NCBI GenBank assembly: GCA_041398705.1
Contig: JAWKUI010000009.1
Location: 124,001-188,000 of the forward strand
Direction: 5' to 3'
Length of the DNA: 64,000 nucleotides
DNA from: NORP259 sp041398705
Lineage (GTDB): Bacteria; Planctomycetota; UBA1135; GCA-002686595
This document shows, piece by piece, positions 50,995-59,969 of this stretch (positions are counted from its first letter, which is position 1; the number at the start of each line of letters is the position of its first letter). The notes below the pieces were generated by a model that was not told the origin of the DNA, searched no databases, and saw only the letters and a program-made list of their open reading frames with translations. A program made the position numbers and the translations under genes.

Positions 50995-51297
50995 TGCACC
51001 CCCTGCGGCGGTTGACTAGCGGGGCTATATGGCTCAAACTGCTGGCTCATCTTCCCTCTTGTCTGTCTCGATCCGGGCATCCCCCGGCGGGTCGGCCCAA
51101 GACGGAGATGAAAACACCACCGACTCGGGTTGGCTCCCGTCGAGGAGTGGGGTCTCCGCTTCCCGGCTCTGTCGCGAAGCGATTGTCCGCTTCCCGTCAC
51201 TGTCGAGAAGTGGGGTCGTCCCCACTTCTTTGCATGTTAAGCCAGCTCACATCCCACGTCCAAGCGCGAATCCGCCCCATTCCAACGAGCCACGACC
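50995..51297. other. Divergent leader region of nusA with tandem hairpins
   Basis: A 303-bp gap without a gene. It contains the promoters of the sigma-54 activator and of nusA, and the nusA side holds the three tandem hairpin units listed separately. TTGACT at 51012-51017 is a -35-like hexamer but no well-spaced -10 follows (TATATG lies only 11 nt downstream). Confidence 0.45.
51139..51231 (+). repeat. Three tandem ~31-bp hairpin units before nusA
   Basis: Units begin at 51139, 51171 and 51202, each opening with GTCG(A/C)G(A/G)AG. As RNA each folds by itself: GGAGUGG with CCGCUUC, GAAGCG with CGCUUC, and AGAAGUGGGG (51206-51215) with CCCCACUUCU (51220-51229). The bases differ but pairing is kept, including G-U substitutions. 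The last unit is followed by TTTGC and may terminate or attenuate. Confidence 0.7.
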
Positions 51298-52392
51298 ATG
51301 AACGGCGAAGAAGTCCTGAGGATGATCGACTTCGTCCACGCGAACAAAGATATCCCGCGAGAGGACGTCTTCCGCGCGTTGGAGGATGCCCTGGCGAGCG
51401 CCGTGCGCAAGCGCCTGGGCCTGGATGAGGACCTTGTGGTCAAGATCGACCGGAAATCCGGCGAGATGACCATGGAGGACGACGAGGGCGTCTACGAAGA
51501 GATGGACATGGCGGCCCTCGGCCGCATCGCCGCTCAGGCGGCCAAGCAAGGTTTCATGCAGCGTGTGCGTGAGGCCGAGCGGGATGTGCTCTTCGGCGAG
51601 TACGAAGGCCGCGTCGGCCAACTCGTCAACGGCGTGGTGCAGCGCTACGAAGGTCAGGACCTGGTGGTCAACCTCGGCAAAGTCGAAGGCTACCTGTCCC
51701 GCGAAGACCGCGTCCGCGGCGAGACCTATGCCCCCTCCGACCGCATCCGGGCGATCATCGTCGAGGTGCGCGAGGAAGGCAACAAGGTGCGCATCCAACT
51801 GAGCCGCACGCACCCCGACTTGGTGCGCCGCCTGTTCGAACTCGAAGTGCCCGAGATCGCCGACGGCATCATCGAGATCAAGCGCGTCGTGCGCGAACCC
51901 GGTTACCGCACGAAGATGGCGGTGCAGACCTCCGACCCCAAGGTCGACTGCATCGGCGCCTGCGTCGGTGTGCGCGGATCGCGCATCCGTGCCGCCATCG
52001 ACGAACTGCGCGGTGAGCGCATCGACATCATCCGCTGGAGCGATTCGCTCGAGCAGCTGATCATGAACGGCCTCAAGCCGGCCGAAATCCACATCGACAA
52101 CATCTACCCCAACGTGGAAACCCACAGCGCGGTGGTGCTCGTCGACGAGGAACAACAGTCGCTCGCCATCGGCAAGCGCGGTCAGAACGTGCGTCTCGCC
52201 AGCCGCCTGTGCGGGTGGGACATCGACATCAAGACCCGCGAAGAATTCTACGGCGAAGACGCGGAAGGCGATGCAGAGGTGGTGGACCCCAACCGCACCA
52301 CCCTCGACGCCGAAGAGCCCATGGACCTGCCCAGCCAGGCGGCCCCCCGTTCGAGCAAACCTGAACCCACCCCGGAAGACGCGCAGGGCTAG
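51298..52392 (+). CDS. nusA: Transcription elongation/termination factor NusA
   Basis: Encodes 364 residues. Domains in order are the N-terminal RNA-polymerase-binding domain (1-95), S1 (GQLVNGVVQRYEGQDLVVNLG, about 105-175), and two KH domains (CVGVRGSRIRAAIDELRGE and LAIGKRGQNVRLASRL, about 200-315). The C terminus is a short acidic tail without the acidic repeats of enteric NusA. NusA modulates pausing, termination and antitermination, including of its own leader in other bacteria. ATG 51298. The order nusA-infB-rbfA is the conserved bacterial arrangement, though rimP is not in front of nusA here. Confidence 0.97.
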   Translation: MNGEEVLRMIDFVHANKDIPREDVFRALEDALASAVRKRLGLDEDLVVKIDRKSGEMTMEDDEGVYEEMDMAALGRIAAQAAKQGFMQRVREAERDVLFGEYEGRVGQLVNGVVQRYEGQDLVVNLGKVEGYLSREDRVRGETYAPSDRIRAIIVEVREEGNKVRIQLSRTHPDLVRRLFELEVPEIADGIIEIKRVVREPGYRTKMAVQTSDPKVDCIGACVGVRGSRIRAAIDELRGERIDIIRWSDSLEQLIMNGLKPAEIHIDNIYPNVETHSAVVLVDEEQQSLAIGKRGQNVRLASRLCGWDIDIKTREEFYGEDAEGDAEVVDPNRTTLDAEEPMDLPSQAAPRSSKPEPTPEDAQG

Positions 52393-52427
52393 TCCTCCCC
52401 CCACCGCTCCCCAAAGGCAGCGACCCC

Positions 52428-55175
52428 TTGAGCAATAAGGTACGAATCCACGATCTGGCCAAGCGCTATGGCATGCCCGGTAAAGACCTGGCGTCCAAAC
52501 TGCGCGACTATGGCTTCACCAAAGCCCGCTCGCACATGTCCGCCCTGGACGACTTCGAGCTGGTCCAGGCCGAAGGTCTGTTGCAGGCCAACGGCATTGT
52601 GCCCGTAGCCAGCCAGCCCGAGGAAGCCAAGGACGACTCCCCGCTGCCCGGACTCCTGCGCCGCAAGCGCAAGACCCCGGAGAAGACCGAGCCGGTCGAG
52701 AGCGAAGTGGAAGCGGCGTCCGAGCCGGAAGTCGCGGAAGAACCCGCCGTGGTGGAGCATGAGGAGCCCGAGGCCCCCGAAGTGCATCACGCCCCGGTGG
52801 AGGAAACCCCCGTGGTCCATGAGGTCGAAGCCGACCCCCTCTCCACCCCCGTTGCCACGGGCCGCGTGGTGAGCCACGAGCCGGTCGAAGTCGAAACCCC
52901 GGTCGAACCCGCAGCGCGTCAGGAAGAGCCCGTCGAAGTGATCGAAGTCGAATCCGAGCCGGTCGCCGAATACGACGAGCCCGCTCCGAGCGCGGCTCCG
53001 GTCGAAGAAGAGCCCGTGGCTGCGCCGGCGGAAGCCGCCGCGTCGACCAGCGAAGACGAGGACTCCAAAGCGACCCCGAAAGGCAACGTGGTCGGTTTCA
53101 TCGACCCGTCGACCTTCCAACGCCAGGCCCCGGCCGCCCGCGGTCGCAACCAGGCGCGCCGCCTGGTGTCCCGCGACGATGTGGCCCCCGACGTGCGCCC
53201 CACTCTCGGTCGCGGACCGAAGGAAAAGCAGGGCCCGCGCGGCGCCATGACCGCCACCCAGCTCCGCGAGCGCGAGCAAGGCCGTTTCCTGCGCCGTGGC
53301 CCCACCCGCACCGTCGGCGGCGCCAAGCGTGGCGGCCGCGCCGGTGGCCGTGGACCGCGGATCGAAGTCACCGAGTCGCCGATGGCCGGCACCACGGTTT
53401 CGATCGAGCCCCCGGTGACCGTCGCCAAACTGGCGGAGACCCTCAAGCTCAAGTCCTCCGTGGTCCAGAAGATGGCCATGGAGAAGCAGTACGGCATGTT
53501 CACCCTGAACACGACCCTCGACGAGGACACCGCCGTTCTGCTGGCGTCCGAATACGAAGTCGAACTCGAGGTGCGCTCCGCCAAGTCCGCCGAAGAGCAG
53601 CACCTGGAGGAAGTCCTGGAGCTGCGCAGCGCGGTGGACGACTCCGAACTGGTCGATCGCGCCCCCACCGTCGCCGTGCTCGGCCACGTGGACCACGGCA
53701 AGACGACCCTGATCGACTACTTGCGCTCCACCAAGGTGGCCGAAGGCGAAGCCGGCGGCATCACCCAGCACATGGGCGCGTACCAGGTCACCGGCCCGAA
53801 CGGCCGCAAGCTGACCATCATCGACACCCCCGGCCACGCCGCCTTCACCTCCATGCGCGCCCGTGGCGCCAAGGCGGTGGACGTGGTCGTGCTCGTGGTC
53901 GCCGGTGACGACGGCGTGAAGCCCAGCACCGAAGAGGCGATCAACCACGCGAAGGCGGCGGGAACGCCGATCGTCGTGGCGATCAACAAGAAGGACAAGC
54001 CGAGCTTCAACGCCAACGCGGTCATCCAGCAGCTCATGAAGTACGAGCTGGTGCCCGAGATCTACGGTGGCAACACCGCGATGTTCGAGATCTCCGCGCT
54101 CAAGGGCCTTGGGGTCTCCGAGCTCGTGCACCACCTGATCCTTATGGGCGAGGCCGAACTGGGCCTGAAGGCGCACCCGAAAGGCAGCGCCAAAGGCGTT
54201 GTGCTCGAAGCCGAGATCCAGCAGGGTCGCGGTATCGTGGCGCACCTGCTCGTGCAGGACGGTTCGCTCAAGAAGGGCGACGTGCTGCTCGCCGGTGAGG
54301 GTTACGGTCGGATCAAGTCGATCCAGAACGACGAGGGCAAGCTCATCAACGAAGCTGGCCCCTCCACCCCCATCGCGGTGACCGGTCTCGACGCCCTGCC
54401 GGGCGTAGGCGACACGTTCTTCATCGTCGACAACCTGGCCAAAGCCAAGGAGATCGCCCAGGAACGGGAGCGCTCCAACCGCGCCCTCGCCATGGCGTCC
54501 ACCAACACCTCGCGTCGCGACCTGGAGGCCATGCTCGGCAAGGCCCCGCAGGACACCACCACGATCAACCTGATCGTGCGGGCCGACGTGCAAGGCAGCG
54601 TGGAGGTCATCCGCAACGAGATCGCCAAGCTGAAGCACGACGAAGTCGAGTTCAAGCTGGTGCACTCGGGCGTGGGCCCGATCACCGAAAGCGACGTGGC
54701 CCTGGCCACCACTTCCGAAGCGATCCTGATCGCCTTCCACGTGGGAGTCGCGGGCAAGGTGCGCAAGGAAGCCGAGCGTGCCCACCTCCAGATCCGCCGC
54801 TACAACGTCATCTACGAACTGCTGGATGAACTGCGCGACATGATGGAGGGCGCCCTGGCCCCCGAGCTCGAGGAAGTGGTCATCGGCCACGCCGAGATCC
54901 GGGCGATCTTCCGCTCGTCCAAGATCGGCGCCATTGCCGGTTGCATGGTGCTCGACGGTTCGATCACCCGCAACAGCAAGGTGCGCCTGATGCGCGACGG
55001 CAGCCAGGTCTACCAAGGCGAAATCGGTTCGCTGCGCCGCGAGAGCCAGGACGCGGGCGAAGTCCGCGAGGGTTTCGAGTGCGGTATCGTGCTCCGGGAC
55101 TACCGCGACATCAAAGAAGGCGACGTCATCGAGGCGTACACCGTCAAAGAGATCAAGCGCAAGCTGGAGATCTGA
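52428..55175 (+). CDS. infB: Translation initiation factor IF-2
   Basis: Encodes 915 residues from TTG at 52428, the only start that retains the N-terminal IF2N fold (KVRIHDLAKRYGMPGKDLA). An acidic, Pro/Glu/Val-rich linker (about 65-215) leads to a second IF2N domain (TVAKLAETLKLKSSVVQKM). The GTPase motifs are GHVDHGKT (from residue 419), GGITQHMGAYQV, DTPGHAAFTSMR, INKKDK and SALKG, followed by domains II, III and the fMet-tRNA-binding C2 domain ending VKEIKRKLEI. It brings initiator tRNA to the 30S subunit. Gaps of 35 and 33 nt link it to nusA and rbfA. Confidence 0.97.
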   Translation: MSNKVRIHDLAKRYGMPGKDLASKLRDYGFTKARSHMSALDDFELVQAEGLLQANGIVPVASQPEEAKDDSPLPGLLRRKRKTPEKTEPVESEVEAASEPEVAEEPAVVEHEEPEAPEVHHAPVEETPVVHEVEADPLSTPVATGRVVSHEPVEVETPVEPAARQEEPVEVIEVESEPVAEYDEPAPSAAPVEEEPVAAPAEAAASTSEDEDSKATPKGNVVGFIDPSTFQRQAPAARGRNQARRLVSRDDVAPDVRPTLGRGPKEKQGPRGAMTATQLREREQGRFLRRGPTRTVGGAKRGGRAGGRGPRIEVTESPMAGTTVSIEPPVTVAKLAETLKLKSSVVQKMAMEKQYGMFTLNTTLDEDTAVLLASEYEVELEVRSAKSAEEQHLEEVLELRSAVDDSELVDRAPTVAVLGHVDHGKTTLIDYLRSTKVAEGEAGGITQHMGAYQVTGPNGRKLTIIDTPGHAAFTSMRARGAKAVDVVVLVVAGDDGVKPSTEEAINHAKAAGTPIVVAINKKDKPSFNANAVIQQLMKYELVPEIYGGNTAMFEISALKGLGVSELVHHLILMGEAELGLKAHPKGSAKGVVLEAEIQQGRGIVAHLLVQDGSLKKGDVLLAGEGYGRIKSIQNDEGKLINEAGPSTPIAVTGLDALPGVGDTFFIVDNLAKAKEIAQERERSNRALAMASTNTSRRDLEAMLGKAPQDTTTINLIVRADVQGSVEVIRNEIAKLKHDEVEFKLVHSGVGPITESDVALATTSEAILIAFHVGVAGKVRKEAERAHLQIRRYNVIYELLDELRDMMEGALAPELEEVVIGHAEIRAIFRSSKIGAIAGCMVLDGSITRNSKVRLMRDGSQVYQGEIGSLRRESQDAGEVREGFECGIVLRDYRDIKEGDVIEAYTVKEIKRKLEI

Positions 55176-55208
55176 CCCAGGCCCGCCTTCGGCGCCCCCG
55201 CTCCCCCT

Positions 55209-55634
55209 ATGGCCAGCGACAAGACCATCGGCCGCATCCAGGCGCAGATCCAGCGGCGGGCAGCCCACTGCCTGCAGCATGAGATCGCCGACCCGCGTGC
55301 ATCGTTCGTGACGATCACGCGGGTCGAGCTGAGCCAGGACCTGACCCTGGCGAAAATCTACTACTCCGTTCTGGGCGAGGAGAGCGACATCTCCCGGGTC
55401 GAGCACATGCTCGACCACGCTTCGGGATTCATCCAACGCCAGGTGGGCTCGATCCTGCGCATGCGCCGCATCCCCACGATGCGGTGGATCTACGACGCTT
55501 CGATCGCCGAAGCCGATCGCATGGAGCGCCTGATCCAGGACACCCTCAAGCGCGATGCGGAGATCCGGGGCAGCCATCCGGAAGTCGAGCTGCATCCCGA
55601 AGCCGAAGGGCCCGGCGAAACCGCACCGGAGTAG
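55209..55634 (+). CDS. rbfA: 30S ribosome-binding factor A
   Basis: Encodes 141 residues of the KH-like factor that matures 16S rRNA and assembles the 30S subunit. Recognised by IGRIQAQIQRRAAHCLQHEIADPR, FVTITRVELSQDLTLAKIYYSVLG and the RMRRIPTMRWIYDASIAEADRME segment. A short acidic C-terminal tail (HPEVELHPEAEGPGETAPE) extends the usual length. It lies 33 nt after infB and 13 nt before a large kinase gene. Confidence 0.95.
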   Translation: MASDKTIGRIQAQIQRRAAHCLQHEIADPRASFVTITRVELSQDLTLAKIYYSVLGEESDISRVEHMLDHASGFIQRQVGSILRMRRIPTMRWIYDASIAEADRMERLIQDTLKRDAEIRGSHPEVELHPEAEGPGETAPE

Positions 55635-55647
55635 GCGCGCCCCAGCG

Positions 55648-58600
55648 ATGGCCTCCCCCCCGGTGCTCCCCGCCGCCGCGTCCGGCGCCCGGCCCGCCTT
55701 GGGGGCCGGCGCCAGTGCCCGCGTCGAAGCGTGTGTGCTCGCGGGGGACCTGCCCGGGTTCCCCGCCGGCAGCGAAGTCGCGCTCAAGCGTTTCCATCCC
55801 CGCGCCGACGGCACGCCCGAACCCGCGTGGGAGCGCGAATGCGACCTGCTTGGCCGCCTGCGCCACCCGGCCCTGCTGCCGATCCTCGCCAAGGGCATCG
55901 ACGCCGAAGGCCCCTGGCTGCTGCAGCCCCTGCTCGCGGGCTCCACCCTCGACGCGCAGCTCGCCCTCGGCGGCATGGACGAACTCCGGTTGCGCGCGCT
56001 GGCAACGCGCATCGCCGGCGCGCTCGCCACCCTGCACGCCTCAGGTTATGTGCACGGGGACATGAAACCCGAGAACATCCGCTTCGACGGGCAAGGGCAG
56101 GCCTACCTGCTCGACATGGGGTTTGCGGCCCCGGTCGGCGCGCCCTTCTCCGAACGCGGCACGCCGGGATACCTGCCACCGGAGTACCTGACCGGCGCCG
56201 CTTGGTCCGAAGCGGGCGACGTCTTCGCCCTGGGTGTGACGCTGTACGCGGCGGCCACCGGCGAACACCCGGTGCCGGCGGCGCTCATGTTGCCCGGCCA
56301 CAGCGCGGTGATCGAGAGCTTCTCGCGCCACGACGCACGCCGCCCCTCGCGCCGGGCCGCGGGCCTCTCCCCCGCCATGGACCAATGGCTCGCGCGCGCC
56401 CTCGATCCCGACCCCAAACGCCGGCCCACCGCCGCCGCAGCGGTGCGCGAATTCCAAAGCCCGCCCCCGTGGGCCATGGACGGCGGCAGCCCCGGCCGCC
56501 GCAAGAACCCGTGGAGCCGCGCCCTACGCACCCCCTTCGCGGGGCGCGCGCGCGAACTCACCTGGATCGGCGACCATGGCCGGGCTTCGTTGCAACGGGG
56601 CACGGCGCGACTCCTGTTCGTGCAGGCGGGCCCGGGCATCGGTGCCTCGCGCCTCGTGTCCGAAGCCGCGCGCCGTGCCCGCCGCGAACCCGGCTTCCCC
56701 ACCGTGCTCAGCGCACGGGTCACCGCCTACCAGGAAGAGCGCCCGGGCCACGCCCTGCGCAGCATGGTGCGCGCCTGGCTCGCGCTGCCGCCCCACGCGG
56801 CTCCGCGCCCCGCCGACCTCGAGAACCTGCAGCGCATCATGCCGCCCGCCGAAGCGCAGGCGGTGGTGCAAGCCCTGTCGCCCGATCCCGGGGCGAGCAG
56901 CGGATTGGCTGAACCGCGCGCCCTCGTGGCGTTTTTCCGGCGCTTGGCGGAACAGGGTCCGCTGTGGATCCTGCTCGACGAAGCCGACTACGCCGGGCGC
57001 AGCACGCTCGAGCCCCTCGAACGACTGGCCCAAGAAGCCCCGCACCTGCCGCTGATGCTCGTGCTGACCGTCGACCTCGTATCCCAAGAACGCAGCCAGC
57101 GCGCCCTGGAATCCCTGCGCGACACCTGGCGCCTGCACGCCAGTGTGCACACCCTGCAACTGGGGCCCCTGACGCAACAGGACCTGCTCGACTTCGTGCG
57201 CGAGACCTTCGTGAGCGGCCCGGGCACACGCGCCTTGGCGCAAGTCCTGTGGCAACGCACCGAAGGCCACCCCGGCCGTCTGCGCGAACTGCTGCGCCTG
57301 CTCGAAAGCCGCGAGCAGCTCGTGCGGCGCGGACTCAAATGGCAACTGCGCATCGACGCGCAGGAGATCCCCCTGCCCCCCAGCCAGGCCCAAGCCCTGC
57401 AGGAGCGCTACGGCGCCCTGTCGCCCACCGAACGGCGCGATCTGGTGCGTTTCGCGGTCGCCGGCAGCCACCTGCAAGCCGATCTACTCGCGCGCGCCTT
57501 CCATTGCACCCCAGGCGACATCGAAGTGCAGATCGCCGCATTCGTGCGCAAGGGTTGGCTCGAACGCAGTTCCCAGGGTGTGCGCTTCCGCCGTCCCCAG
57601 GTGCGCCGCGCCCTTGTGCGCGCGATTCCCCCCGAACGCCGCCGCCGGCTGCACGCCGAACTCGCGCGCGCCCTCGATCAAGTACCCGGCAGCCCCTGGT
57701 CCCTCAGCCAGGGGTTCGAGCAGGCCTGGCACCTGCGCGAAGCCGAGGACCACGCCGGGCTCGTGCGACGCCTGCCGCGTTTGATGAAGGCCGTGCAGAA
57801 GAACGGTCACCCCAGCCGCCAGTTGCAGCTGGCGGATTGGGCCCTGGAAGCCCACGCCCACCTCGGCGGCGCGAGCGACCGCGACACCTACGTCTTCCGC
57901 ATCCTCGGCGCCCAGGCGGCGCACGAATTGGGCAAACGCGACGAAGAGCGCCGCATGCTCGATGCCCTGTCGACCATGGACCTGGATCCGCACCGGGACG
58001 CGGTGCGGCTCGGCCTGCTGCAGCTGCAGCTCGGCCGGTTCCACGCCGCAACTTCGAGTTTCGACCGGGCCGCCGAATACCTGCGCAACGCCACACGTTC
58101 GTTCCAACGGGCCGATTCGGTCGAGCGCGAGGCCGAGGCGCGGCTCGACTATGCGCGCCTGTGCATGGCGGGCGGTCTGTGGCACGAGGCCCACGAGGAA
58201 GTCGACGCCGCCGCCGAGCTGCCCTTGCGCAGCCCCGAACGGGCGCGCGTCTCCACCCTGCGCGGCGCCCTGGCCCTGCTCGAGGACGACCTCGAATCGT
58301 CGCTGCGACACCTGGGCCGGGCCAAACGGTTGCTCGCCGGAGACCCGCGCCGCCGCGCCCGGGCCCGCAGCGCCGAAGCCGAACTCCTGCGCTCCCGTTG
58401 TTATCGCCTGCTGGGCCGCGCCCGCCGCGCCTGGGTTTCGCTGCGCCTCGCCGAACGCCTCGCTTCCTTCGCCGGCGAACGCACCCTCGAAGTGGAAGTG
58501 CTCATCCGCCGCGGCCGTCTGCTGACCGAGTTCGGCCGCCTGTCCGCCGCCGAACTGGACCTGCGCGACGGACTGCGCCTGGCCCAATCGATCGACCATC

Positions 58601-59139
58601 GCAGCTCGCGCGCCCGCGCCACGCTGCTGCTCGGCATCCTGCTCGCCGAACGCGACCAAGCGGAAGGCACCCGCCTCCTGGTCGAAGCCCTCGGCCTCGC
58701 CCAGCAATTCAAACTGCCGCGCCTCGAGTCCCTCGCCTCCGCCCTCTGCGCGCGCCTGGCCCTGCGTCGCGGCGAACAAGAACGCGCCCAAGCCCTGTCC
58801 GAGCGCGCACTGTTCCTGATGCAACAAGTGGGCGCGGAGATGCAGGACCGGGTGGTAATCCTGTGCACCGCGTATCTGATCCACCACGGCCGCAGCAGCG
58901 ACCAAGCGCGGCGCTTCCTGACCCAGGCCGACCGCGAGTGGCGCGATGCGAACGCACGCCTGACGTCGACCCTGTTGCGCCAACGCCACCGGCGCGCGCA
59001 CCTGGCGCTGATGCGCGCGGCGTTGAGCCTGGAAGGCCCGCTCTACCCGCGCATCAACGTGCGGAGCCTGCCGGGTTTCGCGGAGTCTTCGAATGCCAAC
59101 GCGAGCGACTCCGGCGCAGATCTTGAAGACGGAGATTGA
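55648..59139 (+). CDS. Ser/Thr protein kinase - AAA-like ATPase - TPR fusion
   Basis: Encodes 1163 residues. Kinase domain (about 15-275): Gly-rich loop LGAGASARV, Lys47 in VALKRF, catalytic loop H136-GDMKPEN, and DMG (D156) where DFG is usual. A second, STAND/PknB-like ATPase region (about 295-600) has a P-loop G328-PGIGAS-334 in which the Walker A Lys is Ala, with Walker B-like LWILLDEADYAG. The last 500 residues are helical repeats (GLWHEAHEEVDAAAEL, AQALSERALFLMQQ). Such giant fusions are sensor/regulatory hubs. Starts 13 nt after rbfA, so it may be read from the nusA operon. The last 86 nt overlap the convergent WaaP-like gene. Confidence 0.86.
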   Translation: MASPPVLPAAASGARPALGAGASARVEACVLAGDLPGFPAGSEVALKRFHPRADGTPEPAWERECDLLGRLRHPALLPILAKGIDAEGPWLLQPLLAGSTLDAQLALGGMDELRLRALATRIAGALATLHASGYVHGDMKPENIRFDGQGQAYLLDMGFAAPVGAPFSERGTPGYLPPEYLTGAAWSEAGDVFALGVTLYAAATGEHPVPAALMLPGHSAVIESFSRHDARRPSRRAAGLSPAMDQWLARALDPDPKRRPTAAAAVREFQSPPPWAMDGGSPGRRKNPWSRALRTPFAGRARELTWIGDHGRASLQRGTARLLFVQAGPGIGASRLVSEAARRARREPGFPTVLSARVTAYQEERPGHALRSMVRAWLALPPHAAPRPADLENLQRIMPPAEAQAVVQALSPDPGASSGLAEPRALVAFFRRLAEQGPLWILLDEADYAGRSTLEPLERLAQEAPHLPLMLVLTVDLVSQERSQRALESLRDTWRLHASVHTLQLGPLTQQDLLDFVRETFVSGPGTRALAQVLWQRTEGHPGRLRELLRLLESREQLVRRGLKWQLRIDAQEIPLPPSQAQALQERYGALSPTERRDLVRFAVAGSHLQADLLARAFHCTPGDIEVQIAAFVRKGWLERSSQGVRFRRPQVRRALVRAIPPERRRRLHAELARALDQVPGSPWSLSQGFEQAWHLREAEDHAGLVRRLPRLMKAVQKNGHPSRQLQLADWALEAHAHLGGASDRDTYVFRILGAQAAHELGKRDEERRMLDALSTMDLDPHRDAVRLGLLQLQLGRFHAATSSFDRAAEYLRNATRSFQRADSVEREAEARLDYARLCMAGGLWHEAHEEVDAAAELPLRSPERARVSTLRGALALLEDDLESSLRHLGRAKRLLAGDPRRRARARSAEAELLRSRCYRLLGRARRAWVSLRLAERLASFAGERTLEVEVLIRRGRLLTEFGRLSAAELDLRDGLRLAQSIDHRSSRARATLLLGILLAERDQAEGTRLLVEALGLAQQFKLPRLESLASALCARLALRRGEQERAQALSERALFLMQQVGAEMQDRVVILCTAYLIHHGRSSDQARRFLTQADREWRDANARLTSTLLRQRHRRAHLALMRAALSLEGPLYPRINVRSLPGFAESSNANASDSGADLEDGD

Positions 59140-59923
59140 GCGCCCGTCGGCGGCCGCGATCGAGCTCGTAGGCGCGCAGGAATCGCAGGTACGTGCGCGG
59201 TCCGAACAGCGCCTCGCGGCCCGGTGATTCGCGCTTGAGCACGTAGCGCCACAGGCGCCAAAGGTTCTGCGCCTGGTCCTCCGGTGCGAGCGCTTGATTC
59301 GGGGTAAAGCGCGAGCGGTCGAGGTCGAGGATCGAGAACTGGCTTTCGTCCGGGCCCTGCCCCTGCACCGGCACCCATAGAAGGTTCTCCGGCTGCAGGT
59401 CCGAGTGCAGCAGGCCCGCGTCGTGCATGCGGCGGATGAAACACGCGGCCGCGCGCACCAGCGCCGGCCAATCGTGCGCAGGTCCATCCGCCATTCCCTG
59501 CCGCATGACCGCGCCCACCGAACGTGCGCCCTCGACCCGCTCGGTGACGAGCTCCAATCGGAAGCCGAGGATCCCCAGCCGTTGGCAGCGCGCCGCCACC
59601 GCCCGCGGCGTCGCGATTCCGGCCGCGCGCAGGGCCTCGCCCAGGCGGATCTCCTCGAAGGGTCGATCGGGATCGAGAAACCGGTCGCGGCTGAAGTGCC
59701 GCGCGAGCCCGCCGCGCAGGAAACGCCGGATCACGAGCACGCGACCGGGCAAGTGGAACTCCTGCAGGTTGCCGCGCCCCTGCAAAGACGACGTCACCCG
59801 CTCACCGTCCTGTTCGATCGAATACCCGAGCGCCTGCAGCGGCTCCAGGTATTCCCGCAGGATCGCCAGGGTGCCCTGGTTCTCCCGTTGGACCCAGTAC
59901 TGCGGCGGAAGGGATACGAACAC
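59054..59923 (-). CDS. WaaP/Kdo-kinase-like lipopolysaccharide kinase
   Basis: Encodes 289 residues from GTG 59923. The kinase-like catalytic loop LLHSDLQPENLLW (H-x-D-x-x-x-x-N) and the metal-binding DLD in ILDLDRSRFTP match the lipopolysaccharide heptose/Kdo kinase group, as do the opening RVLVIRRFLRGGLARHFSRDRFL and the TERVEGARSV segment. It would phosphorylate a core-sugar or similar substrate at the cytosolic face. The C terminus is basic (RRRALNLRLQDLRRSRSRW) and its gene overlaps the convergent kinase-AAA-TPR gene by 86 nt, so one of the two stops could be misplaced, though both frames are intact. Confidence 0.82.
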   Translation of the reverse strand: MFVSLPPQYWVQRENQGTLAILREYLEPLQALGYSIEQDGERVTSSLQGRGNLQEFHLPGRVLVIRRFLRGGLARHFSRDRFLDPDRPFEEIRLGEALRAAGIATPRAVAARCQRLGILGFRLELVTERVEGARSVGAVMRQGMADGPAHDWPALVRAAACFIRRMHDAGLLHSDLQPENLLWVPVQGQGPDESQFSILDLDRSRFTPNQALAPEDQAQNLWRLWRYVLKRESPGREALFGPRTYLRFLRAYELDRGRRRALNLRLQDLRRSRSRWHSKTPRNPAGSAR

Positions 59924-59969
59924 GGCGATCGATCGGGGGCGGCGGCCCCGCCCGGCGGGGCCGCGTCGA

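Noticed and set aside
51000..51060. TTGACT near 51012 as a standard nusA promoter
   Set aside because: No -10 hexamer at 16-18 bp spacing; the TATATG is only 11 nt away.
52389..56030. Very long minus-strand open frame opposite infB/rbfA
   Set aside because: It mirrors IF-2 codons, has biased His/Val/Asp composition and no domain; the plus-strand genes are certain.
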